A stretch of DNA of 64,000 nt from assembly GCF_018760365.1 (NCBI RefSeq), contig NZ_JAHIAB010000005.1, positions 124,001 to 188,000 on the forward strand. Reading direction: 5' to 3'. The translations under genes were made by a program, and so were the position numbers. Below the pieces are notes generated by a model. It was not told where the DNA came from. It saw nothing but the letters and a program-made list of their open reading frames with translations, and did not search any database. Positions 37,580 through 46,746 of this stretch are shown here, in pieces. Position 1 is the first letter of the stretch. Each line of letters starts with the position of its first letter. This DNA comes from Pseudooceanicola endophyticus. GTDB lineage: Bacteria > Pseudomonadota > Alphaproteobacteria > Rhodobacterales > Rhodobacteraceae.

Positions 37580-38338
37580 GTGGCCAAGCAGTTGATGATC
37601 TACGAACGTGCCGTGCCCGTCTCGTCCGAGCGGCACCGGGACTGGTCGCTTCAGACCGGGCGGGCCTACGGCTTTGCGAAGGAGGTGAACTCGGTCCCGC
37701 TGCTGGCGGCGGAATTCATCGCCGCCGCCACGGATCATGCCATCGTCTTCGCCGGCGATGCCGAGGCGATCTTTCCCACGGTGATCCTGGGGATGCGCGC
37801 CAACGAGAACGCCAATGTCGATGCAGCGGGCAACTGGACCGGCGGCTACATTCCCGCCTTCCTGCGCCGCTATCCCTTCGTCTTCTCGCGCGGGGCCGAC
37901 GGCAAGACCTTCACCCTGTGCATCGACGAGGAATACGAGGGGTTCAACAAGGACGGCAAGGGCGAGCGGCTGTTCGACGCCGAGGGGGCGCGCACCCGCT
38001 ACCTTGAGACCATGCTGACCTTCACCCGGGAATACCAGGGCCTGTTCGAACGCACGCAGCTTTTCTGCAAGCGCCTGAAAGAACACGACCTTCTGAAACC
38101 CGCCCAGGCGCAGTTCAGCCTGCCCGGCGGCCAGTCGGCGCAGCTGGGCGGCTTCTTCACCATTGATCGGGACAAGCTGAAGGCGCTGCCGGCCGAGACC
38201 CTGGCGGAAATGGCGAAAACCGATGAGCTGGAGCTGTGCTACGTGCACCTGCAATCGCTCAACAACCTGACGCCGATGGCCCGCAAGGCCGCCGCCGCCG
38301 AGGCCGAAGGCGCGCCCCTGGTCACCGAAGACGCCTGA
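37580..38338 (+). CDS. SapC family protein
   Basis: This 252-residue protein matches the SapC family along its length: the YFAKEVNSVPLL-like N-terminal segment (seen as FAKEVNSVPLLAAEF), a central GGYIPAFLRRYPFVF motif, LCIDEEYEGF, and the C-terminal ELCYVHLQSLNNL segment. It starts at GTG behind GGGAGGAAG. Its role is unclear; the name derives from an S-layer-associated locus in Campylobacter. In other alphaproteobacteria SapC genes frequently sit beside flavin-dependent halogenases, as here (one-base overlap). An S-layer or surface-protein link would fit the giant protein next door. Confidence 0.85.
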   Translation: MAKQLMIYERAVPVSSERHRDWSLQTGRAYGFAKEVNSVPLLAAEFIAAATDHAIVFAGDAEAIFPTVILGMRANENANVDAAGNWTGGYIPAFLRRYPFVFSRGADGKTFTLCIDEEYEGFNKDGKGERLFDAEGARTRYLETMLTFTREYQGLFERTQLFCKRLKEHDLLKPAQAQFSLPGGQSAQLGGFFTIDRDKLKALPAETLAEMAKTDELELCYVHLQSLNNLTPMARKAAAAEAEGAPLVTEDA

Positions 38339-39813
38339 TGCGGGTCGTCATCGTCGGCGGGGGATCGGCGGGCTGGATCGCCGCCGCCACCCTGCAGGCG
38401 CATCTGAACGGGACCGGCCCCGGGCCGGTCTCGATCAGCGTGGTCGAGAGCCCCGACACCCCCCGGATCGGCGTCGGAGAGGCGACGATCCCCACCTTCC
38501 GCGACATGCTGCGCCGCTTCGGCCTGTCGGAACGGGCCTTCCTGTCGGCCTGCGACGCCAGCTTCAAGCATGGCATCCGCTTCGATGACTGGTCGGGGCC
38601 GGGCACGCGCTGCCTGCATCCCTTCCACCGCCACGCCCTGCCCCGCGACATCGCCGCGCGCTGGCTGGAAAGCGACGGGCGGACCCCATTTGCAGAAATC
38701 GTCAGCGCGCAACCCGCGCTGATCGACGCCGGACGGGCGCCCCGCGCCGCCGGCGGTCCGGATTTCTCGGGCCCGATCCCCTATGCCTATCACCTTGATG
38801 CCGAGAAATTCGCCGAACACCTGGCCGGGCACCTGGCCGGGCGGGGCGTGCACCGGATATCGCTGCATGTGCAGGGGATCGAACGCGACGAAAACGGCCT
38901 TGTCACCGCGCTGAGCGGCGCGGACGGCACCCGGCTGGAGGCCGACCTCTGGATCGACTGCACCGGCTTTCGCGCCCTGCTGAACCACGACGGCGGCTGG
39001 ATCTCCTATCGCGACCGGCTGCTTTGCGACCGCGCCGTCACCCTGCGCATCCCCGAGCCCGAGCGCAGCTTCACCCCCGCCCCCTTCACCCGCGCCCGCG
39101 CGCTGTCCGCCGGCTGGAGCTGGGACATCGGCCTGCGCCAGCGGCGCGGGCGCGGCTATGTCTATGCCTCTGCCCACCTGTCGGACGACGATGCCGAAGC
39201 CGAGCTGCGCGCCGAGGAAGGTCCCAAGGCCAAGGGGCAGGACGCCCGGGTGATCCATTTCGACCCGGGGCGCCGCGCCGCCCCCTGGCAGGGCAACGTG
39301 GTGGCCATCGGGCTTGCCGCCGGTTTCCTTGAACCGCTGGAAAGCACCGGGCTTTATCTGGCCGATTACGCCGCCCGCGTCCTGTGCGAGATGTTTCCCG
39401 CCGCCCCGGGCCACCCGATGGCGCCGCTTGCGCGCCGCTACAACCAGCTGCTGGGCGAAATGCACGACGATCTGGCCGATTTCCTTGGGCTGCACTACGC
39501 CGTTGCGCAGCGGCGCGACACGTCCTTTTGGCGCGCCGCGCCGCTGGCCGCACGCCGCTCCGACCGCCTTGCCCATCTGCTGGAGCTGTGGGAACTTCGG
39601 CCCCCCTCCTTCGCCGATTTCTCGCAGCGCTTCTCGCCGTTTTCCCATGCGGCATGGGAGTTCATCCTGCTCGGCATGGGCTGGCGCCCCGAGGGGCTAC
39701 CGCCCGGTCCGCTGCCCTGCCCCGCGCCGATGGAGACGCTGACCCGCCAGATGCTGAACCAGCTGCCCCATCACGGGATGCTGCTGCGCCGCCTCGCGCC
39801 GGAACCGGCCTGA
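38338..39813 (+). CDS. Tryptophan-halogenase-family flavoprotein
   Basis: This 491-residue protein shows the flavin-dependent halogenase pattern: the FAD motif GGGSAGW at the N-terminus, GVGEATIP, the catalytic lysine K77 in SFKHGIRF, and the active-site glutamate E335 in EPLESTGL. The hallmark WxWxIP appears as WSWDIG, so the proline is replaced by glycine. The family oxidises halide with FADH2 to halogenate tryptophan or indolic compounds, and needs a flavin reductase not seen here. The start chosen overlaps the SapC stop by one base. The substrate is unknown; a protein or peptide substrate is possible given the neighbours. Confidence 0.8.
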   Translation: MRVVIVGGGSAGWIAAATLQAHLNGTGPGPVSISVVESPDTPRIGVGEATIPTFRDMLRRFGLSERAFLSACDASFKHGIRFDDWSGPGTRCLHPFHRHALPRDIAARWLESDGRTPFAEIVSAQPALIDAGRAPRAAGGPDFSGPIPYAYHLDAEKFAEHLAGHLAGRGVHRISLHVQGIERDENGLVTALSGADGTRLEADLWIDCTGFRALLNHDGGWISYRDRLLCDRAVTLRIPEPERSFTPAPFTRARALSAGWSWDIGLRQRRGRGYVYASAHLSDDDAEAELRAEEGPKAKGQDARVIHFDPGRRAAPWQGNVVAIGLAAGFLEPLESTGLYLADYAARVLCEMFPAAPGHPMAPLARRYNQLLGEMHDDLADFLGLHYAVAQRRDTSFWRAAPLAARRSDRLAHLLELWELRPPSFADFSQRFSPFSHAAWEFILLGMGWRPEGLPPGPLPCPAPMETLTRQMLNQLPHHGMLLRRLAPEPA

Positions 39814-39818
39814 ACGCG

Positions 39819-39867
39819 GGGCGAAATTCTGCCAGGGGCGGGGCGAAACGTTGCGATGAATTCGCCC
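39819..39867 (+). promoter_or_regulatory. Candidate regulatory region upstream of the TRAP operon
   Basis: The 147-nt gap before the TRAP receptor holds an imperfect inverted repeat (GGGCGAAATTC at 39819-39829, GAATTCGCCC at 39858-39867) and a weak sigma54-like element with GG at 39841-39842 and TTGC ending at 39854 (GG-N10-GC). A sigma54-class regulator closes the operon, which makes such a promoter plausible, but the -24 half matches poorly. Confidence 0.25.
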
Positions 39868-39960
39868 GAAACGGGAAATTAACCCATTGCGCCCGGCCCT
39901 TCGCCGCCCAACAATGCCCGCACGACGTGCGCCCTGCGCACCCGTTTCTGGGAGGAAATC

Positions 39961-40908
39961 ATGATCAAGACCCTTGGGCTCGGCGCTCTGCTCGCCGGCA
40001 GCCTTGCGCTGTCCGCACCTGCCGCCATGGCCACCGAATTCATCAACGTCCTGACGGGCGGCACCTCGGGCGTGTACTACCCGCTGGGCGTGGCGCTGTC
40101 GGACATCTACGCACAGAACATTCCGGACGCGAAGACCCAGGTCCAGTCCACCAAGGCCTCGGTCGAGAACCTGAACCTGCTCCAGCAGGGCCGCGGAGAG
40201 ATCGGCTTTGCACTCGGGGACTCGGTCAAGGACGCCTATGAGGGCAATGCCGACGTGGGCTTCACCAAGCCGCTGACCAAGCTGCGCGCCATTGCCGCGA
40301 TCTATCCGAACTACATCCAGATCGCCGCCACCGCCGCCTCGGGCGCCAAGACCGTGACCGACCTGAAGGGCATGAAAGTGTCCGTCGGCGCGGCGAAATC
40401 CGGCACCGAGGTCAATGCCCGCAAGATCCTGGGCGCCCTTGGCATGAGCTATGACGACCTCGGGAAGGTCGAATACCTGCCCTTCGCGGAATCCGTCGAG
40501 CTGATGAAGAACCGCCAGCTGGATGCGACGCTGCAATCCTCGGGGCTGGGCTCGGCGGCGCTGAAGGACCTGAGCTCGACCCAGGACGTGACCTATGTTT
40601 CCGTCCCCCCCGAGGTGGCCGAGAAGCTGGGCGCGCCCTATGCCGCCGGCACCATTCCGGCAGGCACCTACCCGGGCCAGGAGGCCGACATCCCGACGCT
40701 GACGATCACCAATATCCTGGTGACCTCCTCGGACGTCTCGGATGATCTGGCCTACCAGATGACCAAGCTGCTGTTCGAACATCTGGACCAGATGAAGGCG
40801 GCCCATGCCGCCGCCGGGGCGATCGACATCGCGAATGCGGTGAAGAACTCTCCGATCCCGATGCATCCGGGCGCCATCAAGTACTACAAGGAAAAGGGCC
40901 TGATGTAA
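39961..40908 (+). CDS. TAXI family TRAP transporter solute receptor
   Basis: This 315-residue periplasmic receptor has a signal peptide ending about residue 25 (AMA followed by TEF), then the TAXI signature TGGTSGVYYPLG. Later segments (LGDSVKDAY, VSVGAAKSGTEVNARKIL) also fit the family. It would bind a small organic anion and deliver it to the fused membrane protein encoded next. TAXI ligands are poorly defined and include dicarboxylates and glutamate. The start is supported by GGGAGGAA six bases upstream. Confidence 0.92.
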   Translation: MIKTLGLGALLAGSLALSAPAAMATEFINVLTGGTSGVYYPLGVALSDIYAQNIPDAKTQVQSTKASVENLNLLQQGRGEIGFALGDSVKDAYEGNADVGFTKPLTKLRAIAAIYPNYIQIAATAASGAKTVTDLKGMKVSVGAAKSGTEVNARKILGALGMSYDDLGKVEYLPFAESVELMKNRQLDATLQSSGLGSAALKDLSSTQDVTYVSVPPEVAEKLGAPYAAGTIPAGTYPGQEADIPTLTITNILVTSSDVSDDLAYQMTKLLFEHLDQMKAAHAAAGAIDIANAVKNSPIPMHPGAIKYYKEKGLM

Positions 40909-40919
40909 GGCGCGACCCG

Positions 40920-40946
40920 GCGGAGGCGGCCCCGCGCCGTCTCCGC
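40920..40946 (+). promoter_or_regulatory. Stem-loop between TRAP receptor and permease genes
   Basis: GCGGAGGCGG (40920-40929) pairs with CCGTCTCCGC (40937-40946), a 10-bp stem with one G-T pair and a 7-nt loop. No T-run follows. Such structures between binding-protein and permease genes commonly stabilise the upstream message so that the receptor is made in excess. Confidence 0.5.
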
Positions 40947-40965
40947 TTCCGGGGGGAGGAACACC

Positions 40966-43059
40966 ATGACCGATCATTCGCATGACACCGCCACGGCGGA
41001 AACCGCCGAGCTGCACGATCCGCTGGCCGAAAGCTTTCCGCCCGGGGCCGTGGGGCGCTTCCTGTTCTGGCTGGCCGTCGTCTTTTCCGCCTACCAGATC
41101 TCCATCGCGGCGCATGTGATCGACCTGCCCAGCCAGGTGATGCGAGCGGTCCACGTGGGCTTCCTGATGGCGCTCGGCTTTCCGCTGCTGGCCATCGCCA
41201 AGAAGATGGGGCCGGTGGGCCGCGCCCTGTGCTGGACGCTGGCCGCCGCCGGGGTCGCCGTTGCCGCCTACCAGTGGATCGAATACACGCCGCTGCTGTT
41301 TCGGGCCGGCGATCCGAACCTGCCGGACCTGATCGCGGGCTGCGTCGCCATCCTCTGCGTCTTCACCGCCGCCTGGATGCTGATGGGCCCGGCCCTGCCG
41401 ATCATCTGCGGCGTCTTCCTGGCCTATGCCTTTCTTGGCCAATATGCGCCCGGCGCCATGCAGACGCGCGGCTATGCCTTCGAACAGGTGATCGAGCAGA
41501 TCGCCTATGGCACCGAAGGCATCTACGGCATCCCGACCTATGTTTCAGCCACCTACATCTTCCTCTTCATCCTGTTCGGCTCCTTCCTGGAGAAGGCCGG
41601 GATGATCAAGCTGTTCACCGATGTCTCTCTGGGGCTGGTCGGGCACCGGATGGGCGGCGCCGCCAAGGTCTCGGTGCTCTCGTCGGGGCTGATGGGCACG
41701 ATCTCGGGCTCGGGCGTCGCCAATGTGGTGACCACCGGCCAGTTCACCATTCCGCTGATGAAGCGCTTCGGCTACCGCCCGGCCTTCGCCGGGGGCGTCG
41801 AGGCGACCTCCTCCATGGGGGGCCAGATCATGCCGCCGGTGATGGGCGCCGTCGCCTTCATCATGGCCGAGACGCTGGGCGTGCAATACGTCGAGGTCGT
41901 CAAGGCCGCCCTTGTTCCGGCCGTCCTCTACTTTGCCGCGACCTTCTGGATGGTGCATCTGGAAGCCGGCAAGCGTGACCTGCGCGGCCTCTCCGCCGAC
42001 GAGATGCCCTCGGCCCGCAAGGCGCTGAAGGAGGGCTGGTATCTGGTCCTGCCGCTGGCGGTGCTGGTCTGGCTGCTGTTCTCGGGCTACACGCCGCTTT
42101 TCGCGGGCACCATCGGCCTGGCGCTGACGGGTCTGCTGATCCTCGGCACGGCGGTCGCGATGGGCATGTCCTCGACCGTGATCCGCGTGGTCTTCTGGGT
42201 GGCGCTTGGCCTCTGCGCCTCGGCCTTCTTCAAGTTCGGCATCAACGCGCTTCTGCTGCTGCTGGCGCTGCTGGTGGCGATCAACGCGCTGAACAAGGGC
42301 GGACGCGAGACGCTGGCGATCTGTCGCGACAGCCTGGCGGACGGCGCCAAGACCGCGCTGCCCGTGGGCATCGCCTGCGCGCTGGTCGGCGTGATCATCG
42401 GCGTTATGACCCTGACGGGGGCCGCCAACACCTTCGGGCAGTTCATCGTCAGCGTCGGCCAGAACTCCCTGTTCCTGTCGCTGATCCTGACCATGATCAC
42501 CTGCATCATCCTGGGCATGGGGATCCCGACGATCCCGAACTACATCATCACCTCCTCCATCGCCGGGGCCGCGCTGCTGGATCTGGGCGTGCCGCTGATC
42601 GTCAGCCACATGTTCGTCTTCTACTTCGGCATCCTGGCGGACCTGACGCCGCCGGTGGCGCTGGCCTGCTTCGCCGCCGCCCCCATCGCCAAGGAAAGCG
42701 GTCTGAAGATCAGCTTCGAGGCGATCAAGGTTGCCGCCGCCGGCTTCGTCGTGCCCTTCATGGCGGTCTACACCCCGGCGCTGATGCTTCAGGACGGTGG
42801 CGCCCTGGCTGCGGACATCGGCTACTGGCCCGCCGTCGCCTATGTGATCGCGAAGGCGCTGGTGGCGCTTGGCCTCTGGGGCGTCGCGGTGATCGGCTGG
42901 CTGGGCCGCCCGCTGCGGCTTTGGGAACGTGCGGTCTCAATGGTGGCGGCCTTCACGCTGGTCGCGGCCCTGCCGATCACGGACGAGCTGGGCTTTGCCC
43001 TGGCGATCCTCTTCGGCGGCTGGCTGTGGTGGCAGCGCCGGACGCGGGTGGCGGCATGA
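40966..43059 (+). CDS. TRAP transporter fused 4TM/12TM permease
   Basis: This 697-residue inner-membrane protein joins a small four-helix DctQ-like part (about 1-150) to a large DctM-like part, the arrangement typical of TAXI-TRAP systems. Conserved segments include SGSGVANVVTTGQFTIPLMK, GGQIMPPVMGA, GMGIPTIPNYII and DLTPPVALA, matching the DctM core. It uses the sodium gradient in known members. GGGGGGAGGAA precedes the ATG. The stop overlaps the DUF1850 start (ATGA). Confidence 0.93.
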   Translation: MTDHSHDTATAETAELHDPLAESFPPGAVGRFLFWLAVVFSAYQISIAAHVIDLPSQVMRAVHVGFLMALGFPLLAIAKKMGPVGRALCWTLAAAGVAVAAYQWIEYTPLLFRAGDPNLPDLIAGCVAILCVFTAAWMLMGPALPIICGVFLAYAFLGQYAPGAMQTRGYAFEQVIEQIAYGTEGIYGIPTYVSATYIFLFILFGSFLEKAGMIKLFTDVSLGLVGHRMGGAAKVSVLSSGLMGTISGSGVANVVTTGQFTIPLMKRFGYRPAFAGGVEATSSMGGQIMPPVMGAVAFIMAETLGVQYVEVVKAALVPAVLYFAATFWMVHLEAGKRDLRGLSADEMPSARKALKEGWYLVLPLAVLVWLLFSGYTPLFAGTIGLALTGLLILGTAVAMGMSSTVIRVVFWVALGLCASAFFKFGINALLLLLALLVAINALNKGGRETLAICRDSLADGAKTALPVGIACALVGVIIGVMTLTGAANTFGQFIVSVGQNSLFLSLILTMITCIILGMGIPTIPNYIITSSIAGAALLDLGVPLIVSHMFVFYFGILADLTPPVALACFAAAPIAKESGLKISFEAIKVAAAGFVVPFMAVYTPALMLQDGGALAADIGYWPAVAYVIAKALVALGLWGVAVIGWLGRPLRLWERAVSMVAAFTLVAALPITDELGFALAILFGGWLWWQRRTRVAA

Positions 43060-43427
43060 GCAGCTGCCTGATGGCGGGGGCGATGATGATCGCCCTCGGC
43101 GCCTCGGGGCAGTTCACGCTGGAATGGACCCATTCGGTCGAGCGTGAAGACTGGCGCGAGACCTGGGAAGTGACCGCGGCCAACCGCCTGCACCTGGTCG
43201 AAGCCGCGGTGAAGGGATCGGGCGCCGGGATGGAACCCGGCCCCGGCGGCCATTTCGCCGATGGCTGGTGGGTCTGGACGCCGACGCTGGGGCCCGTGCC
43301 CGCGCTGGTGCTGGCGGCCTCGGGCGACACGCCTTCGGCCTGGCACCTGTGCAGCGAGGCAGGCTGCACCGATCTGGGCGCCACCGCGCAGACCCCCATC
43401 CACCTAAGCCCCTGCCCGGGATCATGA
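43056..43427 (+). CDS. DUF1850 family protein (TAXI-TRAP associated)
   Basis: This 123-residue protein has the DUF1850 landmarks FTLEWTHSVE, W-x-E-x-W near the start, EAAVKGSGAGMEP in the middle, WWVWTP, and WHLC toward the end. A weak hydrophobic start suggests export or membrane association. Genes of this family usually accompany TAXI-TRAP permeases; their role is unknown. The ATG overlapping the permease stop was chosen over a longer upstream frame. The next gene overlaps its stop by four bases. Confidence 0.85.
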   Translation: MSSCLMAGAMMIALGASGQFTLEWTHSVEREDWRETWEVTAANRLHLVEAAVKGSGAGMEPGPGGHFADGWWVWTPTLGPVPALVLAASGDTPSAWHLCSEAGCTDLGATAQTPIHLSPCPGS

Positions 43428-45223
43428 GCCGCGCGCCCCGGCGCCATGCCCTTGCCCGCCGCCTTCGCACGGTCTGGCGGCGGCGCCTCGCGGCGGTGGT
43501 CGTCGGCGCCGCGCTTTGTGCGACGCTGGCCTGGCAGCTGGGCCAGATGCAGCTGCACGAGGCGCTGGAACAGGCCCAGCTGCTGAGCCACCGCGCCCTC
43601 AGGACCGAGATCGACCGCTTCCGCTACCTGCCCCGCGTCGCCGGAGAGGACGCCCGCGTCCATGCCGCGCTGACCCGTCCCGGGGATGCCGGCGCGGTCG
43701 CTGCCGCCAACCGCTACCTCCAGACCGTCACCGCCCATGCCGGGTCGGACCGGCTTTACCTGCTCGACACTGCCGGGGTCACCATCGCCTCTTCGAACTG
43801 GCAGGATCCCGACAGCTACGTCGGCCATAATTACAGCTTCCGGCCCTATTTCCGCGACGCGCTGCGGGACGGGCGCGGCAGCCTCTATGCCATCGGCATC
43901 ACCACCGGAGAGCCCGGCTACTTCATCTCGGCCCGGATCGAGGATGCGGCGGGGCGCCCCCTTGGGGTGATGGTGGTCAAGATCGACCTGCGTCCGCTGG
44001 AGCGCGCCTGGGCCGAGACCGGCCAGCAGGTCGCCGTGACCGATGCCTATGGCGTGGTCTTCCTGACCGGCCAGCCCGGCTGGCGCTACCGCCCGCTGCA
44101 TCCGCTGGAGGACGCCGCACTGGCCCGGATCGAGGCCTCGCGTCTTTATCCCGGGGCCGATCCCGGGCGGGCCGATCCGCTGCTGGGACCCGGCGCGCGG
44201 GTGATGATCGCCGGCGCCGGCCCCGGCGCCACGCTGATCGGCCCGAAGGTCGAGGACGGCTGGCAGCTGATGACCGCCGCGCCCCTCTGGCCTGCGCGCA
44301 CCGGCGCCGGGATCACCTTCGCCCTGGTGGTGCTGGCGGGCATCCTGGGCCTGGGCCTTGCGGACATGCGCCGCCACCGCCGCCGCCTGATCGCCCTGCG
44401 CCTGCGCCAGACCGAGGTGATGGAGCGCAAGGTGAGCGAACGCACCGCCGCCCTCAAGCGCGAAGTCGAGGCCCGCACCCGCGCCGAGGCCGATCTGCGC
44501 GCCACCCAGGCGACCCTCGTGCAATCCGAGAAGATGGCGGCGCTCGGACGCATGTCCGCCGCCATCGTCCATGAGGTCAGCCAGCCGCTGGCCGCCATGG
44601 AGGCGACCCTGACCGCCGCCGAATTCAGCCTGTCGCGCGCGCCCGAACAGACCGCCGCCCGGCTGCAATCGGCGCGCGGGCTGATCCGGCGGATGCAGCG
44701 GATGACGAAGCACCTCAAGAATTTCTCCCGCCGGGAGGTGGCACCGCTGGCGCCTGTCTCGGTCACATCCGTCGCACGCTCTGCGTTGCAACTGGCGCAG
44801 CCGCGCGCCGACCGCGCCGGCATCCAGCCCCGCCTTGTCGCCCCCGAAGGGCCCCTCAGGGTCCTGGCCGGGCAGGTGCGGTTGGAACAGGTGCTGGTGA
44901 ACCTGCTGCACAACGCCATCGAGGCGGTGGAGCCGGGCCAGGGCGAGGTGACGCTGCTGCTGCAACCGCAGGACCACCGCCTGCGCATTGCCGTGCGCGA
45001 CAACGGCCCCGGCATCGACCCCGAGATCCTGCCGCGCCTGACCGAACCCTTCTTCTCGACCAAGATCGGTGGCGAGGGGCTGGGCCTGGGTCTTGCGATC
45101 TCCTCCGAGGTGGTCCAGCAATTCGGCGGCGCGCTGGAGATCGGCGCGGCCCCGGGCGGGGGCGCCGAGATCGCGGTGGTCCTGCCCCTGCTGACAGGCC
45201 AGGAGGAGGAGACCGCCGCATGA
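43424..45223 (+). CDS. DctB-like sensor histidine kinase
   Basis: This 599-residue kinase has an N-terminal membrane helix (about 20-40), a periplasmic double-Cache-like sensor (LYLLDTAGVTIASSNW, YSFRPYFRDAL), a second helix (about 293-312), a coiled coil, HisKA with the phosphorylated H383 in IVHEVSQPLAAM, and an HATPase domain (NLLHNAIEAV, DNGPGI, GLGLGLAIS). This is the layout of DctB, which senses C4-dicarboxylates. Overlaps on both sides tie it to the TRAP genes and the regulator, so it probably senses the transported substrate. Confidence 0.9.
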   Translation: MSRAPRRHALARRLRTVWRRRLAAVVVGAALCATLAWQLGQMQLHEALEQAQLLSHRALRTEIDRFRYLPRVAGEDARVHAALTRPGDAGAVAAANRYLQTVTAHAGSDRLYLLDTAGVTIASSNWQDPDSYVGHNYSFRPYFRDALRDGRGSLYAIGITTGEPGYFISARIEDAAGRPLGVMVVKIDLRPLERAWAETGQQVAVTDAYGVVFLTGQPGWRYRPLHPLEDAALARIEASRLYPGADPGRADPLLGPGARVMIAGAGPGATLIGPKVEDGWQLMTAAPLWPARTGAGITFALVVLAGILGLGLADMRRHRRRLIALRLRQTEVMERKVSERTAALKREVEARTRAEADLRATQATLVQSEKMAALGRMSAAIVHEVSQPLAAMEATLTAAEFSLSRAPEQTAARLQSARGLIRRMQRMTKHLKNFSRREVAPLAPVSVTSVARSALQLAQPRADRAGIQPRLVAPEGPLRVLAGQVRLEQVLVNLLHNAIEAVEPGQGEVTLLLQPQDHRLRIAVRDNGPGIDPEILPRLTEPFFSTKIGGEGLGLGLAISSEVVQQFGGALEIGAAPGGGAEIAVVLPLLTGQEEETAA

Positions 45224-46524
45224 GCGCGCTCATTCATGTCGTCGAGGATGACGCCGACCACCTTGCCGCGCTCTGCGATCTGGTGCAGGCGGCGGGCTAC
45301 CGGGCCGAGGGCTTTGCCGACGGGCTGAAGGCCATGGCCGCACAGACCCGCCCCGATCTGGTGCTGAGCGACCTGCGGATGCCCGGCATGGATGGCCAGG
45401 CGCTGCTGGCCGCCGCCCGCGCCCGCGATCCCGACTGCCCGGTGATCCTGATCTCGGGGCATGGCGACCTGCCGCAGGCGGTGGCGGCGATGCGCGCGGG
45501 GGCCGAGGATTTCCTGGAAAAGCCCTATGACGGCATGCACCTGATGATGGTGATCGAACGCGCCCTGCGCGCCCGTGCCACCCGCGCCGAGGTCGGGCGG
45601 CTTCAGGACCGCATCCAGCGCAGCGAAGCGGGCGGGCTGCTGGGCCAGTCCGCCGCCATGAGCGCGCTGCGCGCCCGCATCGGCGCGCTCGGGCCCACGG
45701 ACCTGGACATCGTGGTGACCGGAGAGACCGGCACCGGCAAGGAGCTGGTCGCCCGCGCCCTGCATGACGCCAGCCCCCGCGCCCGGGGCCCCTTCATTGC
45801 GGTAAACTGCGCGGCCCTGCCCGAAAGCCTGTTCGAGATCGAGGTCTTCGGCCACGTCGCCGGCGCCTTTCCCGGCGCGCAGGACAAGCCCGGCAAGCTT
45901 GAGGCGGCCTCGGGCGGGACACTGATGCTGGACGAGGTGGAGGCGATGCCCGCCGCGCTGCAACCGAAGCTGCTGCGCGCGCTTCAGGAACGCGCGGTCG
46001 AGAGGCTGGGGGAAAACCGGCTGCGCCCGCTCGACCTGCGGATCATCGCCACCTCGAAGACCGACCTGAAGCCGCTGACGCTGGACGGCAGTTTCCGCGC
46101 CGACCTGTTCTGGCGCCTTGCCGGGGCCGAGATCGCGGTGGAGCCGCTGCGCGCGCTCGGAGAGGATATCGTGCTGCTGTTCAGCCATTACGCGGGCCTG
46201 GCCGCCAGCCGTCATGGCCGCGCGGTGCCCGATCTGAACTATGCGCTGCGCCAGCAGCTGCTGCGCCGCCCCTGGCCCGGCAATGTCCGCGAGCTGAAGG
46301 CGGCCGCCGAACGGCTGGCCCTGGGGCTGGACCTGCCCGATGCCGCCCCCGCCCCCGGCGCCGAGGCCGATACCCTGGCGGAACGCGTCGCCGCCTTCGA
46401 GGCCCGGGAGATCCGCACCACGCTGGAGCGCTGCCGGGGCAATACCGAACGCGCGGCCCGGGCGCTTGGCGTGGCGCGCCGGACCCTCAACGACAAGATC
46501 AGCCGCTACGGAATCCGCCTCTGA
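45220..46524 (+). CDS. DctD-like sigma54-type response regulator
   Basis: This 434-residue regulator has a receiver domain with D51 in LSDLRMPGMDG and K near 103 (FLEKPYDG). It has an AAA+ domain with Walker A GETGTGKE (168-175) and MLDEVEAMP, and a Fis-type helix-turn-helix at the C-terminus (CRGNTERAARALGVARRTLN). The sigma54-contact loop reads GAFPGA (215-220) instead of the usual GAFTGA. Partner of the overlapping kinase (4 bases), it probably activates the TRAP operon. Confidence 0.9.
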   Translation: MSALIHVVEDDADHLAALCDLVQAAGYRAEGFADGLKAMAAQTRPDLVLSDLRMPGMDGQALLAAARARDPDCPVILISGHGDLPQAVAAMRAGAEDFLEKPYDGMHLMMVIERALRARATRAEVGRLQDRIQRSEAGGLLGQSAAMSALRARIGALGPTDLDIVVTGETGTGKELVARALHDASPRARGPFIAVNCAALPESLFEIEVFGHVAGAFPGAQDKPGKLEAASGGTLMLDEVEAMPAALQPKLLRALQERAVERLGENRLRPLDLRIIATSKTDLKPLTLDGSFRADLFWRLAGAEIAVEPLRALGEDIVLLFSHYAGLAASRHGRAVPDLNYALRQQLLRRPWPGNVRELKAAAERLALGLDLPDAAPAPGAEADTLAERVAAFEAREIRTTLERCRGNTERAARALGVARRTLNDKISRYGIRL

Positions 46525-46746
46525 CCGCATCGCGCGAACACCGGCGGGCCCTTGCTATCCAGACGGATTTTCAGGCGAAATCCCGCCTGCCCGAGGGGCA
46601 TCCCGGACGGCTTTCCCCCCGCCACTTGGACCACCCCGCCCGGAGGCATAGCTAGATCCCAGCCGCGTCCGCACGAAGGCGACCGGCAGCAAGGGAGACA
46701 GGGCCAGGGCACGAAGCCGCGGCCCCACAGCGGAGTGAACAGGCGC
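46525..46746. other. 222-nt intergenic stretch
   Basis: No coding region of its own is supported. A small stem (GGATTT / AAATCC, around 46565-46585) lies shortly after the response regulator but has no T-run. No convincing promoter was identified for the downstream flavoprotein. Confidence 0.4.
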
